36,751 nt of DNA, taken from NCBI GenBank assembly GCA_025056465.1, contig JANWVU010000008.1:1-36751 (forward strand), read 5' to 3'. This document shows, piece by piece, positions 26,840 to 35,113 of the stretch. The notes beneath the pieces were generated by a model. It searched no databases. It was not told the origin of the DNA and worked only from the letters and a program-made list of their open reading frames with translations. Position numbers and translations under genes: made by a program. This DNA comes from Verrucomicrobiia bacterium (GTDB lineage: Bacteria; Verrucomicrobiota; Verrucomicrobiia; Palsa-1439). Position 1 is the first letter of the stretch. Every line of letters begins with the position of its first letter.

Positions 26840-28634
26840 GCAAGAGATCATCGCGCACTGTCCCTTCTTGATCGCGGAGCGGCAACTCACCGGCGTTGTG
26901 CAACAACGTCGGCATGATGTCGTGCATCATCACATCGCGCACTCGGCCCGCCGCCCGAATCCCGTAACCAGCGGCGTAGAAGATACCGGCTTCGCTCCCG
27001 CGCCCGAAATGCGTCGTCGGCCGGCAACTGCCGTGGTCGCCGAGATACGGCCCGTGAATCGGCGTCAACACCGCGTCGCCCGTCGCATCGGTCGATCGGA
27101 ACAACGTGTAACCGGGCGTGGTGAAGTACCGGATATCAGCTTCGAACGGTCCGCCCAAACCGTAGCGCGCGCCGTCGGCGTGTGGGTCGAACACCTCGGT
27201 CATCACGTGCGCGCCGGTCTCCGGATCTTTCCAATCGCGGAGTTTGCCGATGATCTCCGCCTTAAGTCGGTCGGCTTCTGCACCGGGCGAAACGATGCCG
27301 GTCGGTTCGCGTCCGCGCAGGTTCAGCTTCAATAACAGAAAGGCCGCCACGTATGCGCGCGTCCGACTCCAATCCACTCGCCCATCGGGTGTGAACTGAA
27401 TGTAACCGTTCCGCGCAAGCCACCGGTTCACCCAGACGGCTTTGCGGCTTGCCATCAATCCATGATCGCTCATCACCACCAACGTTGTGTCCGCGCGCAA
27501 ACCATCGAGCACGATGCCCACCATTTCATCGGCCACGCCAAGCAGTCGGTCGTGCATCCGCTCATAACGGTCGCGCTGCGCCGGATCAAAGCCGAGCGCG
27601 ACCGGATCAATTTTCTGCATGAAGAAATGGTAGAACTTGTCGAACGCATGCCACTTCGTCAGCACCGCCTTGTAACCGTGCTCGTTGACAAGTTTCACCG
27701 CCGCGCGCGCCTGCCACACCGCTTGCAGCCGGAACTCCTCGATCCAACCATCTTCGTCCACCCACTCCATCAACAACCGTGAGATCGGCAGATTGTCCGT
27801 GTACGGACCCAGCTCCGCATACAACCGCGCCGCCAGCGCATCATCGCTCGCAAAATGGTCACACGGATACACCGGCGTCACGTAGATCAATCCCGGCCGC
27901 GTCACGCGTAGCCGAAATTCCCCAATTGCTTTCCCGCCGCGTACCGGCGCGAGTTGCCATTTCTGAAACGCCGCGTCGTCCCGCTCAAACTCCAACCGAA
28001 TCCACGGCGTCCACTCACGCAACCCAACGGTATAAGACTTACCGGCCACGGTGAAGGTGTTGCCGCTGACCTTTACCGGATGCGCGCCGCGATAGCCGGG
28101 CGTGGTCGCTTGAATCACGAACTCGTCCCCGGTCAACCGCTCATGCTCATGCCATCCGTACGGCCCGACCGGATTCAAGTCGCCGGTCACCAACGCCCGC
28201 GACGGCGCGATCGTGTACGGCTTCGAGTATTCCTCTGGGTAACCGTTGTCGCCGATGGCCAAATGCCCCGGCACCGTTTGCGGTAACCCGCCCACAAATG
28301 ACAACGTCGCCGTCTTATGCCCCCGTGCCGCCAACGCATCCCACACAAACTCCGCGCGGTTGTTCACCTCCTTGCTGAACACATCAAACGCCCGGTCGAG
28401 CGGCGTGCCCGGCTCATGCATCATGAAATCCGAAATGCCGAACGTGCGCGGCAGACTACCGGTGGCCAGCGCGGTCCAGTTCACTGGCGTCACCGCCGAC
28501 GGCACCGGCACGCTCTCCGCCCAAACACCGCGCTCCGCCAACCGCTGAAAATTCGGCAGCACCCCGCTGCGCCGCTTCTCCTCAATGAGACCGGGACAAG
28601 CGCCATCCAATCCAAGAATGATAAACTTGCTCAT
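26832..28634 (-). CDS. alkaline-phosphatase-superfamily phosphodiesterase/nucleotide pyrophosphatase-like
   Basis: A 600-residue metal hydrolase. It starts with FIILGLDGACPG (first metal Asp), then PSAVTPVNWTALATGSLP, where Thr53 is the likely nucleophile, and later TLVVMSDHGLMASRK and HDIMPTLLH, the remaining metal sites. A large insert of about 170 residues (about 125-300) separates the parts. The family includes nucleotide pyrophosphatases, phosphoglycerate mutases and phosphonoacetate hydrolases. Sequence alone cannot tell whether it cleaves phosphodiesters or sulfate esters. No signal peptide. ATG 28634 has AGGA about ten bases upstream. The position among sulfatases and glycosidases suggests a role in the same catabolism. 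Confidence 0.88.
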   Translation of the reverse strand: MSKFIILGLDGACPGLIEEKRRSGVLPNFQRLAERGVWAESVPVPSAVTPVNWTALATGSLPRTFGISDFMMHEPGTPLDRAFDVFSKEVNNRAEFVWDALAARGHKTATLSFVGGLPQTVPGHLAIGDNGYPEEYSKPYTIAPSRALVTGDLNPVGPYGWHEHERLTGDEFVIQATTPGYRGAHPVKVSGNTFTVAGKSYTVGLREWTPWIRLEFERDDAAFQKWQLAPVRGGKAIGEFRLRVTRPGLIYVTPVYPCDHFASDDALAARLYAELGPYTDNLPISRLLMEWVDEDGWIEEFRLQAVWQARAAVKLVNEHGYKAVLTKWHAFDKFYHFFMQKIDPVALGFDPAQRDRYERMHDRLLGVADEMVGIVLDGLRADTTLVVMSDHGLMASRKAVWVNRWLARNGYIQFTPDGRVDWSRTRAYVAAFLLLKLNLRGREPTGIVSPGAEADRLKAEIIGKLRDWKDPETGAHVMTEVFDPHADGARYGLGGPFEADIRYFTTPGYTLFRSTDATGDAVLTPIHGPYLGDHGSCRPTTHFGRGSEAGIFYAAGYGIRAAGRVRDVMMHDIMPTLLHNAGELPLRDQEGTVRDDLLLT

Positions 28635-28790
28635 CGCATGAGTTCCTGCTGCACCGCTAGTGCGCCACGGAGACAATCTGCCGGCAAATTAGTTCGACGC
28701 ATGATGTTCCTTATGAGCGGTTGGATTTGAATTTTGGCGACTGATTGCGGCGTTGACACTCGTAAGTCGAAGCAGAGAAACTGCGCTGCG

Positions 28791-29027
28791 GTGAGCACTC
28801 GGTTGCAAAATGAAAGGAAGTTTGATCGCTGGCGCGAACCGCCCAATGGCGGGCGGCGGTATGAACGTTACGTGACCGGCCGCAATGGCTGGCGCGCGCG
28901 TTACTTCAAGGAAGTGGACAACCACGAAGTAACGGTCCGGTTCTGGCAGGAGATTTACGACGACCGCGGCACGTTGGTCGAGATTCACGAGAAATACCCA
29001 GTGGATACCGGACATCGGAAGGTGTAG
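28791..29027 (+). CDS. conserved small protein of unknown function
   Basis: About 78 residues from GTG 28791 (the frame is open from TTG 28734). The core ERKFDRWREPPNGGRRYERY, GRNGWRARYFKEVD, TVRFWQEIYDDRG and EIHEKYPVDTGHRKV is, as I recall, widely conserved in unnamed bacterial proteins. It is basic and aromatic, without membrane segments. It is followed nine bases later by another small gene; the two usually look like a pair. No function is known to me, and a toxin-antitoxin role is not supported by any motif. Confidence 0.7.
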   Translation: MSTRLQNERKFDRWREPPNGGRRYERYVTGRNGWRARYFKEVDNHEVTVRFWQEIYDDRGTLVEIHEKYPVDTGHRKV

Positions 29028-29036
29028 GATGCATTT

Positions 29037-29297
29037 ATGACGATCACCAAGACCACGGTAGCTGAGCAAATTTCCCGTTATCTGCGCCATGAACTCACGC
29101 TGGCGCAACTCGTGGATTGGGCCGAGAACGCGATGGCGGACGGCGAGTTCGACGAGCGCGAGGCCGCCACGATCTCCGCTGTGGTGGCGCGGCTGGGTGT
29201 CGCGGATGTCCGCGCTTTTGGGCTGACTTGGGAAGACTGCGAATCGTTGCTGCATCAGCTTGGATTCGTCGCGCGCGTCGAAGTCGTGTCCGCGTAA
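29037..29297 (+). CDS. conserved small helical protein, unknown function
   Basis: An 86-residue, mostly helical acidic protein, MTITKTTVAEQISRYLRHEL through LAQLVDWAENAMADGEFDER and GVADVRAFGLTWEDCESLLH. It is partnered with the preceding small basic protein (9-base gap, an AGGA before ATG 29037). The pair of a basic and an acidic small protein suggests they may bind each other; this is inference. The gene converges with the sulfatase that ends at 29333. Confidence 0.75.
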   Translation: MTITKTTVAEQISRYLRHELTLAQLVDWAENAMADGEFDEREAATISAVVARLGVADVRAFGLTWEDCESLLHQLGFVARVEVVSA

Positions 29298-29332
29298 TGG
29301 CCGCTGCCGGCTGATGATTCCAGCGTCTGAGT

Positions 29333-30739
29333 TCATCCACGCCTCGCGGAGGAAAGGGTTTCGGGCGAGGGGCGGCCCACGACGAGTTTGCCGTTGGCGA
29401 CGAAGCCCTCTTCGCGGCCAGTCAACTCCTGGATGAGTCGTGCGCGCCCATGGGCGACACGCGTCGGTTTTGTCTTAGCTAGATCGCGCATTTCTTGCGG
29501 GTCGCGCTGGAGATCGAAAAGCTGTTCGCGGCCGGTCTGCGAGTACCAGATGTATTTCTCCCGGCCATCGGTGAGATGGTGATGCGAGATTTCGGCGGCG
29601 ACGTGTTCGCCGTGCAAATATTCCCGGGGCGCGCCGAGGACGCTGCGGCCCTCGACGGAGGCCGGTACGCTCACGCCGGCAATTTCGCAAAGTGTCGGCA
29701 ACACGTCGCGGAGTTCGACGACCGAGTCGCGCTCGCCGGTCGGCGCGGGGTGCGGGAGTTTCAGCAGAAACGGGATGTGCGTCGAGCCTTCGTAGGGCAA
29801 GCTCTTCGCGACAAACTCGTGGTCGAACAACATCTCGCCGTGGTCGGAGAGAAAGAGAATGGCCGTCTGCTCATAGATGTTCTCCTCGACCAGCGCGGTG
29901 ATGAGGCGGTTGATTTGGTTATCCACGTGCGAGAGGCACGCGTAGTAGCCGCGCCGCGCCCGGTCAACCAACGCCGCCGTCCGCGGCCGGGGACTTTCGG
30001 GGCCCGGCAGGTAATGCGGGATGTCTTTCTGCCATGCGCCGCGCGGGATGGGCGGCAGCTTCTTGTTCTCGTAGAGCCGCAGAAAATAATCCGGTGGGTC
30101 GAATGGCGGATGCGGGCGCACGAACGACGCCGTCAGGAAAAACGGGTGTTGCCGGTCACGGCGGTTTCGCAGGAAATCCACGCAGCGCGTCGCCACCCAA
30201 TTCGTCGGGTGCGACATTTCATCATACGGCCACGGGCGCACGGAGTAGCCGTTGCAGCCGAGGCCGGTATCCGTGAAATCGGCGAGCGGCCCGTGGCGTT
30301 GCCGGAGCCATTTCAGGTAATCGTCATCCTGCTCCTCGGTGCGTCCGTTGCGGACGTGGTGCAGAAAACCGTCGTGCAACTCGACGTTCTCGAACCCGAT
30401 CTTGTTCCGCACCGGATGGACGTGCATTTTGCCGACGCAATGCGTCTGGTAGCCGGCATCCGTGAGCAGTTGCGGCAAGGTGACCCGGTAATTCCACGGC
30501 ACGCCATCCTCGTAACCCACCCGGCCATGCGAGCGTTGCGAAAGTCCCGTCCACAATCCCGCCCGCGCCGCGATGCACGACGGCGTTGCGCAATACGCCC
30601 GCGTGAATCGCAGACTCGATTCCGCCAGCCAATCGAGCGTTGGTGTCTCCACCACCGGATGCCCGGCGTGGGAAAAACAATCCGCCCGCCACTGGTCGGC
30701 GATGATCAGGAGGATGTTGGGTCGCGCGACCGTCACCAC
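29333..30739 (-). CDS. second family S1 sulfatase, apparently cytoplasmic
   Basis: A 468-residue sulfatase with the metal site NILLIIADQWRADCF, the formylglycine site C55-I-A-A-R59 (PSCIAARAGLWTG), and FLSDHGEMLFDHEFVAKSLP. The Cys-x-Ala-x-Arg form is accepted by maturases although Cys-x-Pro-x-Arg is commoner. No signal peptide. GTG 30739 is the longest start; a second GTG at 30736 overlaps the SDR stop as GTGA and may be the used one. It follows the SDR fusion gene and a pseudopilin gene on the same strand, so it probably belongs to a three-gene unit. It is not closely similar by eye to the other sulfatase, so a different sulfate position or sugar is likely. Confidence 0.93.
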   Translation of the reverse strand: MVTVARPNILLIIADQWRADCFSHAGHPVVETPTLDWLAESSLRFTRAYCATPSCIAARAGLWTGLSQRSHGRVGYEDGVPWNYRVTLPQLLTDAGYQTHCVGKMHVHPVRNKIGFENVELHDGFLHHVRNGRTEEQDDDYLKWLRQRHGPLADFTDTGLGCNGYSVRPWPYDEMSHPTNWVATRCVDFLRNRRDRQHPFFLTASFVRPHPPFDPPDYFLRLYENKKLPPIPRGAWQKDIPHYLPGPESPRPRTAALVDRARRGYYACLSHVDNQINRLITALVEENIYEQTAILFLSDHGEMLFDHEFVAKSLPYEGSTHIPFLLKLPHPAPTGERDSVVELRDVLPTLCEIAGVSVPASVEGRSVLGAPREYLHGEHVAAEISHHHLTDGREKYIWYSQTGREQLFDLQRDPQEMRDLAKTKPTRVAHGRARLIQELTGREEGFVANGKLVVGRPSPETLSSARRG

Positions 30740-31785
30740 TGCGCCATCCGACCACCATCCGCAATCACCGTGATGCCGTTGAGGAAACTGGCATCGTCAC
30801 TGGCGAGGAAGGCGGCGATGCGGCCGATGTCGGCGGGTGTGCCTACGCGGCGCAACGGGGTGGCGGCGGCTTCCGCGGCAAATTGACCGGTCGCGTGGCT
30901 GTCCACGACGCCGGGCGCGATAGCGTTGACGCGGACGCCTTGGGGACCAAACTCGACCGCCAACGAGGCCGTAAGCTGATGGAGCGCAGCCTTACTCGCG
31001 TCGTAGGCGGAGCCGCCCGGAGTGGCGCCCCCGTGGATGCCGGAGCACGAGCCGATGTTCACAATCGCGCCGTGGCCGGTACGTTTGAGGTGAGGCAAAG
31101 CATGTTTACACATCAACCACGGTCCGACCACGTTCACATCGAGCACACGGCGAAATTCTTCGAGGGAAAACTGGTCGACCGGCTTGAATGGATAGATGCC
31201 GGCGTTGTTAATAAGGATGTCGAGGCTGCCGAGTTCGGCGACACAGCGGTCAATCACAGCGCGGACGGAGTCCTCGTTCGTAATGTCGGCCTCGATGACA
31301 AGGTCGCCTTTGGCGTGGGCAGTCTTGATGTCGGTGACGGCGACTTTTGCGCCGGCTTCCGCAAGCGCCGCCGCGATACCGGCTCCGATACCGCGCGCGC
31401 CGCCGGTCACGAGGGCGACGCGGCCGGTCAGCTTGCGTCCGCCGATGGGCACGACCGGTCGGACGAAGCTACCGGCGAGAAAATCCATGCTTTCGAACTT
31501 GATCGTTTTCCACGAGTCCGGCTCGGCGATTTCAGCGAAGGCATCCCAGAGTCTTTTCAGCTCGGCGTCTTCGCGTTGGGCGCGGGCGACGAACGATTCA
31601 TGGCTGGGATAATCCTGATAAACCTGAACCTCGGCGCACGTGCCATCGGCGGCCGGGCCGAGGGTGAGGTTGAGCAGGACTTCGGGAGCGCGCTCGCGTT
31701 CGACGGCGAGCGTGCGTTTCATCAGCGCGTCGTGCTCGGCGAGTTTATCGGATTTTACCCTCCACAGAAAAATGATGCCAAACAT
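30733..31785 (-). CDS. SDR dehydrogenase with an N-terminal monooxygenase-like (ABM) domain
   Basis: Two domains in one 350-residue chain. Residues 1-95 (MFGIIFLWRVKSDKLAEHDA, AEVQVYQDYPSHESF) resemble the dimeric ferredoxin-like ABM fold. From about 117 a full classical SDR follows: TGGARGIG (127-134) for NAD(P), NNAG (193-196), Ser in NIGSCSG and Tyr261-x3-Lys265 (YDASK). The C-terminal GGRMAQW is an unusual ending. SDRs in sugar-catabolic clusters often oxidise L-fucose or similar sugars to lactones, and the gene lies next to a sulfatase; that role is inferred. The pseudopilin gene ends 22 bases upstream. Confidence 0.9.
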   Translation of the reverse strand: MFGIIFLWRVKSDKLAEHDALMKRTLAVERERAPEVLLNLTLGPAADGTCAEVQVYQDYPSHESFVARAQREDAELKRLWDAFAEIAEPDSWKTIKFESMDFLAGSFVRPVVPIGGRKLTGRVALVTGGARGIGAGIAAALAEAGAKVAVTDIKTAHAKGDLVIEADITNEDSVRAVIDRCVAELGSLDILINNAGIYPFKPVDQFSLEEFRRVLDVNVVGPWLMCKHALPHLKRTGHGAIVNIGSCSGIHGGATPGGSAYDASKAALHQLTASLAVEFGPQGVRVNAIAPGVVDSHATGQFAAEAAATPLRRVGTPADIGRIAAFLASDDASFLNGITVIADGGRMAQW

Positions 31786-31807
31786 GGGTGGCCGGTCGGT
31801 TTGGGGT

Positions 31808-32668
31808 TCAGTAGAAGGTCTTGTCTAGGCCGGCACCGGATGCGAACCCGGCATCCACCCAGCCGATGGTCCAATCTACGCCGGAGTTGTAGGCCGTGTT
31901 GTTGATGGCGGAGTGATTGTACCGATGGAACCACTCGACACGGCCATCGCCGTAAAGGCGGTTGGCGCCGTCCAAGGGCCCGGCACCGGGAAAGCCAACG
32001 CCTTGGGAGAAAGCGACAGGCCGGGGTCCCTTGGTGTGGCCGAACAGGAAGCGCGGTTCGACCCAACCACCGTGCCAGAAAAAGATGGTGTCCGCCATCA
32101 GGAGGGTTTGGGCGGAAAGGTTGCGCCCGCTAAGCTCGAGCGGTTTGGAGCACGAACCGTCATAATCCGCGCCGCTGGGCCAACTATCCCGGCTGCCGCG
32201 GCGGTAATAGTAGGAGTACGACCAATGAAAATAACCGTAGTTTTCCCACGCGTAACTGACGGAATTGCCCATCGTAAGCGCCCAACTAGGGCAAACCCAG
32301 ACACCGTTGATGCGTCGGTTTGTCATGTCCACGCCCGCCATGTAGCGCGACATGATCCCCACGGTGAAGCGACCATTGTCGTCAGCGGGATAAGCGGTGT
32401 AAAACCAAGTGGCGACGACGCTGGGATGTAGCCCGTACCCGACGGGGGCGCCGAGATATACCACGTTGAGTAGTGCGCCATTGTAGTCGCCACCGTAACT
32501 CATCCACGCCAGGCCCCACTGCCGCAGATTTGAGGCGCAAACGGCGCGCCGGCCACGCTCTCGAGCCCTTTGCAGCGAAGGCAACAAAATCGCAGCGAGT
32601 AACACGATGATGGCGATGACCACCAACAGCTCGATCAACGTGAATCCAGCCTTGTGCCGCCGCTTCAT
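31808..32668 (-). CDS. pseudopilin-like protein (second copy)
   Basis: A 286-residue protein whose start [20 protein letters not shown] is a canonical prepilin signal with Gly8|Phe9 cleavage and Glu at +5. After the membrane helix come [20 protein letters not shown] and a tyrosine/tryptophan-rich middle ([16 protein letters not shown]). The C-terminal H-x9-DG site is degenerate: [18 protein letters not shown] has Pro where the His would stand. ATG 32668 is chosen because it fits the prepilin signal. It lies upstream of the SDR-sulfatase genes on the same strand and downstream of a PEP-CTERM gene. Probably exported and membrane-anchored; role unknown. Confidence 0.9.
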   Translation of the reverse strand: MKRRHKAGFTLIELLVVIAIIVLLAAILLPSLQRARERGRRAVCASNLRQWGLAWMSYGGDYNGALLNVVYLGAPVGYGLHPSVVATWFYTAYPADDNGRFTVGIMSRYMAGVDMTNRRINGVWVCPSWALTMGNSVSYAWENYGYFHWSYSYYYRRGSRDSWPSGADYDGSCSKPLELSGRNLSAQTLLMADTIFFWHGGWVEPRFLFGHTKGPRPVAFSQGVGFPGAGPLDGANRLYGDGRVEWFHRYNHSAINNTAYNSGVDWTIGWVDAGFASGAGLDKTFY

Positions 32669-33220
32669 GGGCAATCCCAACTACTTTCTAACACTTAGGC
32701 GAGGATTGGTCATGTTCAATTCAGCAGCCTTGTAGATTCGCACCGAAAAGTTGCAAATTTGGTGATAGGAGTACCGGCGGCGACCAACGATCGTGCGGCA
32801 ATAAGCCGAACATGTGGGGTTTCTAAAAGGCGTTGTACACGCGAAAAACCTTGCACCCCGGTAAAAGTATCCAGCGGCGATAAAACCGGCGTCGGCATAG
32901 GGCTGGGGTGATTCTTGTTGTTCGTACACTGCACGTAGTCGCCTGGGTGGCTTTTTTCATCCAGAAGCCCATCGCCACAGGCTAAGTTTTGGAAGTCAAT
33001 TTCTGTGCCGGCCAACGTGGCAGTCGTTCGTGGTCTCAGTGGCGAAACTGGTTGTAGCCGCGGCTACTGTGTAAGGTAGAAGGCGGACGTGGTGTGATGA
33101 CTCCTCCCGCCTCCTATGCCGAGTGCCGGTACAAGAGCGCCGCAAGTAATGCTTTGAGGCAACCACCACCGACCGCTCGATCAACGCAAATCCAGCGATA
33201 CACCGCCGGGGATGCGCCGG
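32669..33220. other. 552-base gene-free stretch
   Basis: Between the second PEP-CTERM gene and the second pseudopilin gene. Minus-strand frames of 82 and 99 codons (for example IDFQNLACGDGLL) have no domain I recognise and no good start, so they were not called. The only structure noticed is the 14-base palindrome listed separately. No riboswitch-like sequence was found here, unlike the first PEP-CTERM locus. It may hold the promoter of the pseudopilin-SDR-sulfatase genes. Confidence 0.5.
33054..33067. repeat. 14-base perfect palindrome
   Basis: GTAGCCGCGGCTAC reads the same on both strands and lies in the gene-free stretch 150 bases beyond the end of the PEP-CTERM gene. It could be an operator or simply a chance GC-rich dyad. 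Confidence 0.4.
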
Positions 33221-33967
33221 TTAACCGACGAATAGCCGGCGTTTCCACCACAACGCGCCACCGCCAACGAGAAGCAAGAACACCGTGCTCGGTTCAGGCA
33301 CGGCTTGCAGAATGTAGCCGGTAAAAATCGCCCCGTCGCTTGTAATGTCGGCGAACGACGCGTGAATGAACTCGATGTTATCGCCCACAATTACGCTCAT
33401 GTTGGTCAGGTAGGACCAGCCAGCGCCCGCACTGCCGCCCGTGACGATATTCGCGCCGGTGTCCAAGTTGCCCAATGGAGTGAGGCCGGCAACACGCGCA
33501 TACAACGCGCCGTTCTTGAAAATCGCCAGCACGAAACCATCGCCGGAATCACCGAGCGAGCCGTCGCCGATATAGGTCTTTCGCACCGTGCCGGTAATCA
33601 GAATTTCGCCGCTGACTTCCGATACCCAACGTCGCGCGGAGAATTCGAATGAGCCTGAGAGTGAAGTAGCATCATTGTCGGGATGTGAATGTTGCGCTCT
33701 CAAGTTTAGGTAGGGAGGACCAAATGAACCGCTGCGCTGCCAGCGCTGGTTGCCGGAGTCATACGTGCTCAGATGAGTGAAAGCGCCCCAACCTCCGCCC
33801 GAGAGCAAACCATCGTCATCCAAGCGATAACCGTAGTACCAGTTATCTTGGCCCTGTGTGCTGGAAAACTCGGCGACCGAGTCAGCGATAGTCAGGTAGG
33901 CTGCCTGTGACGTCATAGCGAGCAAACAAGCAAATGAAATTGCGACCATTAAGGAATATTTCCTCAT
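33221..33967 (-). CDS. PEP-CTERM surface protein (second copy)
   Basis: A 248-residue exported protein. The signal peptide is about 1-21 (MRKYSLMVAISFACLLAMTS, then QA). The C-terminal sorting signal is PEP at about 224-226 in VPEPSTVFLLLVGGGALWW, with the basic tail KRR. The body is beta-rich (SLSGSFEFSARRW, GEILITGTVRKTYIGDG) without a known catalytic site. ATG 33967 is fixed by AAGGAGAG (33980-33973) six bases upstream; a GTG two codons earlier would overlap that site. Likely a substrate of the exosortase at 6479-7507. The leader (33968-34143) is AT-rich and has no riboswitch. Divergent from an AraC regulator, which may control it. Confidence 0.92.
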   Translation of the reverse strand: MRKYSLMVAISFACLLAMTSQAAYLTIADSVAEFSSTQGQDNWYYGYRLDDDGLLSGGGWGAFTHLSTYDSGNQRWQRSGSFGPPYLNLRAQHSHPDNDATSLSGSFEFSARRWVSEVSGEILITGTVRKTYIGDGSLGDSGDGFVLAIFKNGALYARVAGLTPLGNLDTGANIVTGGSAGAGWSYLTNMSVIVGDNIEFIHASFADITSDGAIFTGYILQAVPEPSTVFLLLVGGGALWWKRRLFVG

Positions 33968-34081
33968 ATCCACTCTCCTTCCGCCATACGACGGTTAATT
34001 CTCCCTACCTTCACCTAACAAGAAATTTATCTTACCATGGCTCGAAGTACAATTTTGGTGATTTGTATATTTGCCGCTAAA

Positions 34082-34101
34082 ACTTGCAAAATTGGACTTG
34101 C
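34082..34101. promoter_or_regulatory. direct repeat ACTTGC upstream of the AraC gene
   Basis: ACTTGC occurs at 34082-34087 and 34096-34101, 14 bases apart. It lies in the divergent AT-rich control region between the PEP-CTERM gene and the AraC regulator. Half-sites of this kind would fit an AraC dimer; a related TTGCAA...TTTTCGG lies at about 32738-32757 upstream of the pseudopilin gene. Weak evidence. Confidence 0.25.
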
Positions 34102-34143
34102 CACTTTTCGGCGTATCAAGGTTCACTTATACAGGAAGTAGCT

Positions 34144-35013
34144 GTGCGCCCACCGCCCCAAGTACCACGGCTTCAATTCGCGCTGAGTGGCGCAAAACCG
34201 CTCTTAGGTTGGCACTTACATCTTCAGCCTGATGAGCACCGCGTTGCCGAGTGGGACATGCATTACGACCTTGAGCTGCTTCTCGTGTTGGACGGACAGG
34301 TTCAAATTCACGACCGCGACGGCTCGTTCACTCTCAAAGCCGGTCAGGTGTGGTTTGGCGGGGTCTGGGAACCGCACGGATGGACGCGCACCCATCGGGC
34401 GGAAGTGGTTTTGTTCATTCTGTGGCCACCGGCTCTGGCAATGACGCGGTTTGAAGAAGCACCTCACATGGACTGGTTGGCCGCGTTCACCGCGCCGTTG
34501 CGGCAGCGGCCGCAGACTCCGCCGGCACAACGGCCCGCCGTGATTGCGCTGGGCCGGCAGATGGCCGAATTGCTGGACCGCGGCGAGCCCCTTCCGCTCC
34601 TGCGTTTGCGGTTGTTGATCATGGAGTTGCTCGCGCGGATTTACGAAACGTGGACACCCCCACGCGCCTTACCAGCTCCCGCTGCCGATGACATCGAACG
34701 AATCAATCGAGCAGTTCAACTCGTGTTTCGTTCCCCACGTTTCGTCACGGTCGAAGAGGCCGCACGCACCAGCGGCCTGAGCTGTCAAACTTTTCGCACA
34801 AAATTTCAGCAAGTCTTTGGCATCAGTTTCCCAAAATATGCGTTGCGTTATCGGCTTTGCGGTGTGGCGGCGGACCTAGTGCGGACGGATTTGCCCCTCA
34901 AAGTCATCGCCCGGCAGTGGGGGTTCACCGATGAGAGCCATCTCGATCATCGCTTCCGTGAAGTGTACGGGGTGACCCCGTCGCAATATCGGCAACGAGC
35001 CGGTGGGACCTGA
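34144..35013 (+). CDS. AraC-family transcriptional regulator
   Basis: A 289-residue regulator. Residues about 25-110 form a cupin ligand domain with EWDMHYDLELLLVLDGQVQI and GQVWFGGVWEPHGWTRTHRA. The last 100 residues hold two helix-turn-helix units: VTVEEAARTSGLSCQTFRTK with FQQVFGISFPKYALRYRL, and LPLKVIARQWGFTDESHLDH with FREVYGVTPSQYR. GTG 34144 is preferred to the longer TTG frame from 34084 because AGGAAG lies five bases upstream. Sugar-binding AraC proteins of this shape commonly control carbohydrate genes. The divergent PEP-CTERM gene and the downstream sulfatase unit are the natural targets. Intact, unlike the AraC pseudogene at 17913-18715. Confidence 0.92.
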   Translation: MRPPPQVPRLQFALSGAKPLLGWHLHLQPDEHRVAEWDMHYDLELLLVLDGQVQIHDRDGSFTLKAGQVWFGGVWEPHGWTRTHRAEVVLFILWPPALAMTRFEEAPHMDWLAAFTAPLRQRPQTPPAQRPAVIALGRQMAELLDRGEPLPLLRLRLLIMELLARIYETWTPPRALPAPAADDIERINRAVQLVFRSPRFVTVEEAARTSGLSCQTFRTKFQQVFGISFPKYALRYRLCGVAADLVRTDLPLKVIARQWGFTDESHLDHRFREVYGVTPSQYRQRAGGT

Positions 35014-35087
35014 CTTCAACCCACCCGACATCACCCGCGCGTCACGTGCGCCAAGTTGTCGGGCGAACAACCCATTCTGTTAGACAA

Positions 35088-35113
35088 AACGGCCCACCGT
35101 GGGCTTGGCCGTT
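35088..35113. terminator. weak hairpin between convergent AraC and ftsK genes
   Basis: AACGGCC (35088-35094) pairs with GGCCGTT (35107-35113) across a 12-base loop. It lies in the 212-base gap between the converging genes. No T tract follows on either strand, so terminator function is uncertain. The rest of the gap shows nothing recognisable. Confidence 0.3.

Noticed and set aside
25556-26890. 444-codon open frame on the minus strand opposite the GH29 gene
   Set aside because: It lies wholly antisense to a clear fucosidase with catalytic motifs; its sequence is Arg/Val/Gly-rich with no domain, as expected for a shadow in GC-rich DNA.
28689-29336. 215-codon minus-strand frame over the two small genes
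   Set aside because: The plus-strand pair has familiar conserved sequence and proper spacing; the minus frame has no recognisable motif.
29495-30886. 463-codon open frame on the plus strand opposite the second sulfatase
   Set aside because: Antisense to a sulfatase with an intact active site; composition is typical of a shadow frame.
32681-33015. 82- and 99-codon minus-strand frames in the gap before the second pseudopilin gene
   Set aside because: No Shine-Dalgarno, no domain and low-complexity Arg/Thr/Pro composition; could be a degraded gene, but nothing supports that.
33968-34143. Second cobalamin riboswitch upstream of the second PEP-CTERM gene
   Set aside because: The leader is AT-rich and lacks the GGGAAGGC-type core and the B12-box region present at the first locus.
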